From assembly GCA_934776915.1 (NCBI GenBank), contig CAKVNA010000009.1, forward strand, positions 1 through 14,027: a stretch of 14,027 nucleotides of DNA. Direction: 5' to 3'. This DNA comes from an uncultured Clostridia bacterium (GTDB lineage: Bacteria; Bacillota; Clostridia; Christensenellales; UBA1242). Under the pieces are notes generated by a model. It was given only the letters and a program-made list of their open reading frames with translations. It had not been told where the DNA came from and did not search any database. Position numbers and translations under genes: made by a program. This document shows positions 7,146 through 14,027 of this stretch, one piece after another (within the stretch, counting starts at the first letter, position 1; the number at the start of each line of letters is the position of its first letter).

Positions 7146-7167
7146 AAAAAGGCAGGAAAACCCTGCC
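7146..7167 (-). terminator. Intrinsic terminator after the VirB4-like gene
   Basis: Six bases after the stop codon the minus strand reads GGCAGG, loop GTTTT, CCTGCC, then TTTTT (7146-7150). The 6-bp GC-rich stem and T-tract are a classic rho-independent terminator. It closes the VirB2-VirB6-VirB4 transcript. Confidence 0.92.
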
Positions 7168-7173
7168 AAAAAG

Positions 7174-9801
7174 TTATGAAAACAACCTCACAACTGTTTC
7201 ACTTGCCTCAATTTTAACTGAAGTTCTGGATAATGCACCCGAGATTAGGAACGCTTGACCAACACCCGCTGTAACAATATTATCTTGTTCTTCCTTATTG
7301 ATTTCACCAGCATTTCTGTAAAGTTCAATAAGGTCGGTGACATCATTTGGAGCAAGACCAAAGATGAATGAATACTGGCTTGCGTTAATAATAGCAGTTG
7401 ACTGACGCTGAATTTCTGGGCTTCCTACAAAGTCCTTGATGTTCTGCGTAATAACAATTTGCATTCCAGCATATTTACGAATACGCTTTGCCATTTGTGC
7501 CATAAACTCAAGAGCGATTGGGTGTTTTGGGTTGATGAACACGTGAGCCTCGTCAACGGCAACAACAATGTGTCTGTTTGCATGATATTTATCGTTAAAG
7601 TCTTTGTTTTTAATAATTTCGTTATCCAAATATTTGAACACCAAAAGCATTTGTGCATTTGCAATAACTTGGTTTCTGTTTGCAAGAAGTGAACGGAAGT
7701 TAAATGTTACAAAGTTTTCTTTTGTTGCAATAGATGTTGGTCCATTCCAAAGGTTACTGTTTCTGCCGCCTGTGGCAAATTTAGAGATGTAAGTTTCAAC
7801 GGTTTGAAGATTTTTCTTTTGATACTCGTCTTTTTCCGTTTTCAGTTTTTCAAGTGTAATTTGATATAGGTCGTCAAATATAGGGAAGTCTTCTGGTTTA
7901 AGTTTTGTAAGAGGTGTTTGAGCGTTTATTCCCTTTCGTCTGTAACTTTCAATGATAAGGGCATTCAGCACTTCAAAGGCTTCTGAAGGCATGCCCGGCA
8001 AAATTATTTTAAAGAACTCTTCCAAAAATTGCAAGTGGGTGGAATAGGAGTCGTCTGAACCACCTTCGTCTGCGTCAAGAGTTGTCATAATGTGGAATGG
8101 GTTAAATCGCCCGCTTTTTGACGAGCCAACATCAAGGAATTTCCCGCACATATTGTGGCAAAGCGGGGTGTATTCGTCTTCTGGGTCAAGAACGAAAACC
8201 TTTGTGTTGTCGCAGGCTAAGTTTGTAAGAAGGGTTTTTGTGGCGTAAGATTTTCCACCACCAGATTTCCCAATAATCATAACATTACTGTTTGCTCTTT
8301 CCCTATCACGCTTAAAGAAGTCAACAAAAACTGGATATTCGTTGTAGCCGATATAAAAGCCTTTTTCGTCAAGCAAAGCGCCCGAGATAAATGGGAAAAT
8401 TGCGGCAAAAGTTGTGGTTGGAATTTCACGCTTGTGTTGAGTTACTGTGTCAAGTGCAGAAGGATTGCGGCTGATAAAAGCGTCAACTTGTCTTCCGAAC
8501 ATATCTGTATATTTAAAGCCATTTTGTCTTAAAATTGCCCTAACTTCTTTTTTTGCTGAGTCCTCGCAGAAAAGGTGGGTTGTGACTTCAAAAAGTTGCT
8601 CGTTGTTCTTTTTCAACATTTGAAGAAGGTCTGTAAGAGTTTTTAACTGAATTTCATTTTCAATTCTTTTACTGCTCTTATAAACATTCTCCATTTTCCC
8701 TTCCATTTCAATGATGGATCGGTCAATTCGTCTTTCACCTTGGTCTTTGGGAACAAGACGGAAGTTTACGCACACATTGGTTCTGTCCAAAAGGAAGAAC
8801 GGTGCTCCCCATGCGTTGCCAACTTCAAGTGGATAGTCTGTAATTGTAAATGTTCTGTATGGTTGTTTGTTAATGATTGTTTTGCCGACTTTAAATTGGA
8901 TATTTTCTGGCATTGCCCAGTTTGAATATTGATCTCTTGGAGTGCTTTCAAGGTCCCTTTCGTCAAAATATCTGCCGAAGTTTGCTCTTAGGAAAACAGT
9001 AAGTTCCTTATCTCTAAGTTTTTTTGCAATAAGTGGAACAACTGAGTTTCCAAGAGTGTTTACAATGCCGTCTACTGTTGATTCAAGTGCGTCTTTATCC
9101 TTGTCATAAAGCACAATGTAAAAGAAGTCTTTATAAACTTTTTCGTCACGGTTCATTGTTTCCAGTTGCGAAACACGATTTTCAAAAACATCAGCACGAG
9201 CAAGAACCTCTTGTTCGGTCATTTCGTTTTCATATTGAAGTTCCATAAGGTCGTCATATTTCTTGTCTTCGCCAGTTATGTAGTCGTCAAAAACTAGGGC
9301 TTTACTCAATTTCAAAATGCTGCCACTTTGCTCGCCAGTTACACGGCGGAGTGCGTTTGCAAATGAGGCAATGACCATTTCTTGTTTTTGTTCGTTCAAA
9401 AGTCCAAATTCAATAGGCTTTATCTCAAGCACCATGCCATAATAGTCCTTAAAGTCAATAAATTTGTCCTTTACAATGCCTTCAAATGAAATAATCTTCT
9501 TAATTTTTGGCTGTTTGGTCTTTGAGTCAACATCTGCTTTGTTATACTTCTTTTTAAACGCTACAAAACGCAAAAGCAGCCCTATTGTCGCATAAACTCT
9601 TAGGACGTCATTGATTTTTAGGAACAAAATCAAAACTAGACACGCCCACGCAAAGGCAATGTATATGTTGTATTGAAAGTTTGCCAAAATGAGGACCAAA
9701 AGCCCCACAATTCCCAAAACTGCAATAATAATATCTGGCAAAGTTATTCCCTTTGCGAACTCCATTCTAACTTTCGTTTTTCGTGGAATGTATCTTATCA
9801 T
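7174..9801 (-). CDS. VirB4/TraC-family type IV secretion ATPase with PrgI-like N-terminal membrane segment
   Basis: VirB4-type ATPases power assembly and substrate transfer of type IV secretion and conjugation machines at the inner face of the membrane. In this 875-residue protein the Walker A motif GKSGGGKS is at 511-518. The VLDPEDEY motif (537-544) and the Walker B stretch IVVAVDEAH (745-753) follow. ITQNIKDF (784-791) and the C-terminal lobe (RQSTAIINASQYSFIFGL) complete the RecA-like fold. Residues 100-460 fit the VirB4 N-terminal domain. Residues 1-88 contain two hydrophobic helices (about 21-41 and 44-63) behind a basic start, resembling PrgI, which in Gram-positive conjugation loci is often a separate small gene just upstream. 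The ATG is preceded by GGGGTGAG, and a 12-bp hairpin lies just upstream of that. No catalytic residue is missing. Confidence 0.94.
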   Translation of the reverse strand: MIRYIPRKTKVRMEFAKGITLPDIIIAVLGIVGLLVLILANFQYNIYIAFAWACLVLILFLKINDVLRVYATIGLLLRFVAFKKKYNKADVDSKTKQPKIKKIISFEGIVKDKFIDFKDYYGMVLEIKPIEFGLLNEQKQEMVIASFANALRRVTGEQSGSILKLSKALVFDDYITGEDKKYDDLMELQYENEMTEQEVLARADVFENRVSQLETMNRDEKVYKDFFYIVLYDKDKDALESTVDGIVNTLGNSVVPLIAKKLRDKELTVFLRANFGRYFDERDLESTPRDQYSNWAMPENIQFKVGKTIINKQPYRTFTITDYPLEVGNAWGAPFFLLDRTNVCVNFRLVPKDQGERRIDRSIIEMEGKMENVYKSSKRIENEIQLKTLTDLLQMLKKNNEQLFEVTTHLFCEDSAKKEVRAILRQNGFKYTDMFGRQVDAFISRNPSALDTVTQHKREIPTTTFAAIFPFISGALLDEKGFYIGYNEYPVFVDFFKRDRERANSNVMIIGKSGGGKSYATKTLLTNLACDNTKVFVLDPEDEYTPLCHNMCGKFLDVGSSKSGRFNPFHIMTTLDADEGGSDDSYSTHLQFLEEFFKIILPGMPSEAFEVLNALIIESYRRKGINAQTPLTKLKPEDFPIFDDLYQITLEKLKTEKDEYQKKNLQTVETYISKFATGGRNSNLWNGPTSIATKENFVTFNFRSLLANRNQVIANAQMLLVFKYLDNEIIKNKDFNDKYHANRHIVVAVDEAHVFINPKHPIALEFMAQMAKRIRKYAGMQIVITQNIKDFVGSPEIQRQSTAIINASQYSFIFGLAPNDVTDLIELYRNAGEINKEEQDNIVTAGVGQAFLISGALSRTSVKIEASETVVRLFS

Positions 9802-9817
9802 ATCTCACCCCTTAAGG

Positions 9818-9845
9818 TTTCTCCCCACCTTTTGGCAGGGAGAAA
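9818..9845 (-). promoter_or_regulatory. Stable hairpin without T-tract in the leader of the VirB4-like gene
   Basis: The minus strand forms a 12-bp stem (two G-U pairs) with an AAAA loop; arm ends are TTTCTCCC and GGGAGAAA. It is followed at once by the palindrome CCTTAAGG (9810-9817), which overlaps the VirB4 ribosome site GGGGTGAG (9804-9811). There is no T run on this strand, so termination is unlikely. An RNA-processing, stability or translation-control element is more likely; its function is inferred. Confidence 0.6.
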
Positions 9846-9905
9846 TTTAACAATAATCTGTTATTTTTTCTGTTGTTTTTATCAAAATTTGGCATTTTTC
9901 TTTTG

Positions 9906-12900
9906 TTATGACATTTTATCTATCATTGTTTGAATAGTCTTTGTCAAAGAAGCAATTCCCGAATTGATATTTTTTAGTTCACGATTGCTTTGAGCATTGA
10001 TTTTTTTCATAGCTTTGATTACTTGCTCGCCAAAGCCCTTATCCCTTGGGTCAATTTTAACATTCTGTGCCTTCTTCTTGTTCTCGTCTTCCATTTCTTT
10101 AAGCATTTGCTTAAACTTTTCAAAGTCTTTATCTGTCTTGTGAACTTCCTTCTTATAATCTTCTTCAGCACGCTTGTCAATGACTGATTTGTAGTTTTTA
10201 GCAACCGTTTCGTTTCTGTCGGTATTAACATTCACCTTGTCGCCAGTGATATTAAATCCACCCATTTTGTAAGTTTCCCAGTCACGAAGTTGTTGCATGG
10301 TTTCTTCTTTCTTCTTCATGTCAGCCATTGCTTTTTCTTCTGCTTTCATTTTTTCTTTTTCACGTTTTGCATTTTCTTCCCAAATTTCAGCACGTGTTTT
10401 TTCTTCTTTTTGGGTTTCACGTTTTTTGTTTTCGTCTGCTGTAGAAATATCCTTTCCAAGTTTGCCAGGGTCAAGAACTCTCTCAAGTATTCCGCCGCCA
10501 GTTTTATCAATACCGCTTACAAAATCAGTAAGATTTTTTGGGACATCACTAAATTTTCTATCTGCAACTTGTCCAACAACCCCCAAAGAACCTAAAAGCA
10601 TCTTGTCAACAGCCCAGTTAACTGCCCCGCCAACAGTACTTTTAATAATTGGAGTTTCTTTCATAAACTTGCCAATAGTCTTGTCATATCCTTTCTGGAC
10701 TTCCCTAATATCTTCAACAAGAGATTTTTCACGTCTTGCTTTGGAGCCGATATATTTTTTGCCGTCTATAGTTACGCCGTTTTTACGAGCATCCTTTGCC
10801 ATTTCATCTGCTGCACTAAATCCAGAATAAAATCTCTCGTCGTTCGCATAATATTGAGCCTGCCTTTGAGCATCTGCAATCGTTGCATTTTTCTCTGCAA
10901 TGTCACTTTGTTTTTGTGCAATTTGTGCTTCAATGTCCGCTTTTTTATCTTCCCATGCTTTCTTTTCTTCGGCATTCCATTTCTTTTGTCTGCCCATTTG
11001 CATTGGAACAGAAGCAAGGCTTTCTTGTTCCGCTCTCAATTTTGCAAGGTCAGCCTCATCACTCTCTTTTGCCTTTTGAGCAGCACCTAATTTCTCAAGA
11101 GCCTTATCCTTTTGTGCCTTAGAAAATTGTTGTCCACCGGCACTATTTGCCTTGTATGCGTCATAATTATCACGATATCTTTCAAGTTGAAAAACTCTAT
11201 CACTATCGCCCGCTTCTTTTGCTTCTTTGATTTGGTCGTCTATGTCTGAAAGCGCTGCTTTTCTGCTTGCCGCTCGACTAGCATTTGCTGCACGTTTTCC
11301 AGAAATTCCACCTAAGCCAAGTTTAATTGCTGCGGCTGGGCCTGCGAGGGCTACACCTGTCACGAGGGCGGCGCCTTTGGCTGCTGTGCCAACAACACCG
11401 GTTGCTTTGCCAGTTAAGTCTTTGCCTTGGGCTATCATATCTTCTGTGCCAAGGAAACCTGCCAAAAGTTGTGAGGCTCTGTTTATCATGCTTACGCCAA
11501 CATAAATGAATATAATTGACACAAATGCGTTGTAAGTTAAATGAAGTGGGTTGATAATTGAACCAACTGTTGTCCCAAATGGAGCAATCGATGTTACAAG
11601 CGGAACAATGGTGAAGAAAATGTTAATTGCAAACACTGGAACGGCAGTCATTGTCAGTTGTTTTATCCAGTTGCTTCGCCAACTGTTTTCCGCATTGCCC
11701 TTGTCAAGCGGAGCAATAGCTGTTACCACTGGAGCCATAAGGAACAACAAGACCATTTCCAACGCACGCTTCACAAACACCAAAATAAGTTTGAAATATT
11801 GCCAAGCAATCGCCACCATTCCAAACAACATCATAACAAGGTTCATGTTGTTAAACTTGTAGAAATATCCAACAAGTCCAATGTCCATAACTGCTTCGCC
11901 AGAATAGACTGAAGGACTCCAGAATTGTTGTTGCCAGTCAACTGTATAGGTCCAGCCTTCAGCGTTTTCTTGCTCGTTAGACCTTTGTGAGAATGAACTT
12001 TTTTCAATATGCAATGTTGCAGAAGAAACATCTATGTTTTGCTCGTCTATATCTTTCTCCAAATCAGCCTTTCGTTCCTCATCGGTCATAAAGGATATTG
12101 TTCCCTGCCCATTCACTTCTTTTACTCTTTTACAATAGGCACCTGTTCCGTCGCCATAACCAACAAAAATTCTATTGATAAATTCAACAAGTTTTTCACG
12201 TTGTTGCTTGGATATGGCTTGAATACTCTCTTTTGTTTTTGAAGGTTTAACCAGCCCAAATATTGGATTTTCCCCCTCAACATCATATTCTGAATGAAGA
12301 ACATCCCACAAAGTTACATAACTTTTTGCTGCCTCTTTTTGAGTTAGAGATTTAATAGCGGTCATATAATCTGTGGCAACTGCTGCAATGTATTCTTTCA
12401 TTGAGTCTTCAAGGCTCACACAAAACCTTAGACCATTGTCGTCAGTTTCCCAACTTGTTACATCGTCTGCAGTTATGACTGTTTTTTCATATTTTTCGCC
12501 AAAGACTTTCACGGAGCGACTTGCTTGTATCACATATCTACCCATATTGTTGGACTCTACACTAAGCGCCCTTATTTTATAAGCGTCTTCACTACCCATT
12601 CCGCCCCACGCAATTGTCGAAATTTTTTGTTGGAAGCCTTCTTCTTGACTTAGATATTGTATTGTTACTGGGGCTTGTATTCTATATACATACCAATAAG
12701 CATGACCTTTCTGATATTCTACATTTGGAAGATAGTACATGTAGCCCGCAGTGTTTGGACTTCCTTGCTTGGCGTAGTATTTATCTTTTTCACTAATCAC
12801 CGCATAAACTCCATACGGATCTGAATCCTTATAACCAATTAACTCATCAACATCGGTGGTTAGCGAAAAAGTCCCTATATTCTCAACCGTAAAATCTGAA

Positions 12901-13664
12901 AGGTTTTCCTCTGTCCAACCAGCACCCTTTGTACACTTCTCTATCGTTATATTGCCAGTTTTCGCATAATAAGTATTCAAAACATAACTCATAGCGTCAA
13001 AGGGCTTGACATGATCCTCTCTAGCAAAATAAACAGTATCACTTGCTAGCAAAAAGTTTGCAAAGCCATCATCAAGCGCAGCCCTATTTGCTTGGGTTGC
13101 CCCAGCGTTAAAAACAACATTTGTAATATAGTATTCGGAACTAGTGTTAAAAGAATAGTAAACTGCTTTTGTAAGCATATTTGCGCCATACAAACTTGCG
13201 AGTGACAAGACTGGGATAAGAAGGAAGTTTATAACAGATTTAACTGCACGTTCAAGAATTGGAAGTTTGGCAGCATTTTTCACATCGGTTGAAAATTCTG
13301 ACTTGACTATTGCAAAAATTGTGAAAACAACAAGAAGTGCAATGCACATTGCAAAAATTGTCCAAAATGTTGTGCGAACTGCCTCACTGGTTATGAAAGC
13401 ATATGTAATATCTGTCCAATTCCCTTCACCACCAACTTTTATTGCATATGTCTTTTCTCCATATCTTGCCATAAGTTCCATTTCTTCAATTCCAGCAAAT
13501 CTTTTAAAAAGACTTAGGACAAAATCAATAAGCATGCCAACGCCTGTGAAAATGGCATAAAACGCCCATCCTATAAAATTTAAGGCTTCATTTAGCCAAT
13601 ATCCCACCCCGTGAAGATACTTCTCAATCCCAAGTAAGTCACCAAGCATATGAGTTAAATTCAT
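9906..13664 (-). CDS. VirB6/TrbL-like polytopic type IV secretion channel protein with long coiled-coil tail
   Basis: VirB6-type proteins form the inner-membrane part of type IV secretion channels. This 1252-residue protein has three N-terminal hydrophobic helices (about 28-52, 97-121 and 143-165). A largely hydrophilic region of about 430 residues (170-598) follows and is probably extracytoplasmic. The polytopic core runs from 605 to 735, with helices near 605-630, 634-652, 670-692 and 709-730 and a conserved-looking LLFLMAPVVTAIAPLD. Then comes a Gly/Ala-rich hydrophobic stretch (754-786) and a cytoplasmic tail of over 400 residues with coiled-coil character and Lys/Glu-rich blocks. The assignment rests on architecture plus position between a pilin-like and a VirB4-like gene. 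AGGTG precedes the ATG at good spacing. It lies 58 bp after the pilin-like gene and 104 bp before VirB4. It is much larger than classical VirB6 (about 300 residues). Confidence 0.82.
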   Translation of the reverse strand: MNLTHMLGDLLGIEKYLHGVGYWLNEALNFIGWAFYAIFTGVGMLIDFVLSLFKRFAGIEEMELMARYGEKTYAIKVGGEGNWTDITYAFITSEAVRTTFWTIFAMCIALLVVFTIFAIVKSEFSTDVKNAAKLPILERAVKSVINFLLIPVLSLASLYGANMLTKAVYYSFNTSSEYYITNVVFNAGATQANRAALDDGFANFLLASDTVYFAREDHVKPFDAMSYVLNTYYAKTGNITIEKCTKGAGWTEENLSDFTVENIGTFSLTTDVDELIGYKDSDPYGVYAVISEKDKYYAKQGSPNTAGYMYYLPNVEYQKGHAYWYVYRIQAPVTIQYLSQEEGFQQKISTIAWGGMGSEDAYKIRALSVESNNMGRYVIQASRSVKVFGEKYEKTVITADDVTSWETDDNGLRFCVSLEDSMKEYIAAVATDYMTAIKSLTQKEAAKSYVTLWDVLHSEYDVEGENPIFGLVKPSKTKESIQAISKQQREKLVEFINRIFVGYGDGTGAYCKRVKEVNGQGTISFMTDEERKADLEKDIDEQNIDVSSATLHIEKSSFSQRSNEQENAEGWTYTVDWQQQFWSPSVYSGEAVMDIGLVGYFYKFNNMNLVMMLFGMVAIAWQYFKLILVFVKRALEMVLLFLMAPVVTAIAPLDKGNAENSWRSNWIKQLTMTAVPVFAINIFFTIVPLVTSIAPFGTTVGSIINPLHLTYNAFVSIIFIYVGVSMINRASQLLAGFLGTEDMIAQGKDLTGKATGVVGTAAKGAALVTGVALAGPAAAIKLGLGGISGKRAANASRAASRKAALSDIDDQIKEAKEAGDSDRVFQLERYRDNYDAYKANSAGGQQFSKAQKDKALEKLGAAQKAKESDEADLAKLRAEQESLASVPMQMGRQKKWNAEEKKAWEDKKADIEAQIAQKQSDIAEKNATIADAQRQAQYYANDERFYSGFSAADEMAKDARKNGVTIDGKKYIGSKARREKSLVEDIREVQKGYDKTIGKFMKETPIIKSTVGGAVNWAVDKMLLGSLGVVGQVADRKFSDVPKNLTDFVSGIDKTGGGILERVLDPGKLGKDISTADENKKRETQKEEKTRAEIWEENAKREKEKMKAEEKAMADMKKKEETMQQLRDWETYKMGGFNITGDKVNVNTDRNETVAKNYKSVIDKRAEEDYKKEVHKTDKDFEKFKQMLKEMEDENKKKAQNVKIDPRDKGFGEQVIKAMKKINAQSNRELKNINSGIASLTKTIQTMIDKMS

Positions 13665-13722
13665 TTTTCACCTCTCTAAAGTAGTTTTTGAGATTTTTGT
13701 GTGTGTTTTTGCTAATCTTTTG

Positions 13723-14027
13723 TTACAATTTCAAGTTGAATTTCATAAGGTGGATAAAGGCGTCTGTTTTTTCTACTTCTTGCCAGCCGTCACCTGGGTT
13801 AAAGATGTCTTGAAGTCCTTTAACGATTTCTGGAATGTTGTTCATAATCAAAGCACCTAGCCACACCGCAACAATAAATGACGCAAAGCCTATTGCAAGC
13901 CCCCAAAGGCGTTTTTTAGCTTCTTCTGCTTTGCTTGCGTTTTCCGCTTTTGCCATTTGCACGCCAACAACAATAACAAGGATAACAGCCAATGCCATAA
14001 GCCCTATGGTTATTGGAATGAGATACT
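13723..14027 (-). CDS. VirB2-like pilin candidate, 5' end cut by window edge
   Basis: This small protein has two hydrophobic helices separated by a charged loop: LMALAVILVIVVGVQMAK, then ENASKAEEAKKRLW, then GLAIGFASFIVAVWLGALI. Two helices joined by a short loop rich in Lys and Glu before the second helix is the usual layout of VirB2/TrbC-type pilins in Gram-positive conjugation loci. These form the pilus or the channel-lining subunit in the membrane. An ATG at 13998 exists, but the frame stays open to the window edge (preceding codons YLIPITIGL) and those residues continue the first helix, so the true start is probably outside. The C-terminal tail of about 40 residues is polar. It lies 58 bp ahead of the VirB6-like gene in the same likely operon. 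A Maff2-type small membrane protein is an alternative. Confidence 0.7.
   Translation of the reverse strand, partial: YLIPITIGLMALAVILVIVVGVQMAKAENASKAEEAKKRLWGLAIGFASFIVAVWLGALIMNNIPEIVKGLQDIFNPGDGWQEVEKTDAFIHLMKFNLKL

Noticed and set aside
7146..7172. Bidirectional terminator reading at the VirB4 end
   Set aside because: A runs flank both sides of the stem, but there is no plus-strand gene that would need it.
10297..10830. Plus-strand open frame of 177 codons
   Set aside because: It is antisense to the coiled-coil tail of the VirB6-like gene, with the same composition artefact and no supporting start signals.
1..14027. CRISPR arrays, tRNA or rRNA genes, insertion sequences, long direct repeats
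   Set aside because: None was seen on either strand; the repeated cttcttc-type patterns are Lys/Glu codons inside the 997-residue gene.

Overview
This AT-rich window carries protein-coding genes on the minus strand only. UGA is used as a stop (the YigZ-family and XRE-family genes end in TGA), and the tryptophan codons I checked are TGG, so the standard code applies. Shine-Dalgarno sites such as AGGAGGA, sigma-A-type promoters, intrinsic hairpin terminators and Gram-positive-style type IV secretion proteins suggest a low-GC member of the Bacillota, probably an uncultured Clostridia- or Bacilli-like lineage. I cannot name it more closely.

Reading in the direction of transcription (right to left), the first half is a type IV secretion / conjugation module. 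It contains a two-helix VirB2-like pilin candidate (cut by the right edge), a 1252-residue VirB6/TrbL-like polytopic channel protein with a large extracytoplasmic insert and a long cytoplasmic coiled-coil tail, and an 875-residue VirB4-type ATPase whose N-terminus carries a PrgI-like two-helix membrane segment. A textbook terminator directly follows the VirB4 stop codon. No relaxase, coupling protein, integrase, attachment site or tRNA is visible, so whether this is an integrated conjugative element or a resident secretion system cannot be decided here.

Next comes a separate two-gene unit with its own promoter, TTGAAA-17-TATTAT. It encodes an unrecognised 997-residue soluble protein (globular N-terminal half, Lys/Glu-rich C-terminal half, very acidic tail) and an unrecognised acidic 81-residue protein. 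It ends in a hairpin terminator with a GUGA tetraloop. This orphan pair beside the secretion genes is the most likely place for undescribed biology.

The left part holds chromosomal-type genes: a zinc-ribbon/TM2-like membrane protein, mnmA (tRNA 2-thiouridylase), an XRE-family regulator with four membrane helices, a YigZ/IMPACT-family protein overlapping it by 4 bp, and the N-terminal part of recX, which runs off the left edge. Two of these genes, the TM2-like protein and the XRE regulator, share the same layout: a -35 box, a 17-bp spacer, TAAAAT, exactly 6 bp, then ATG, with no Shine-Dalgarno site. They are therefore predicted to make leaderless mRNAs. The XRE promoter is also embedded in the mnmA terminator.
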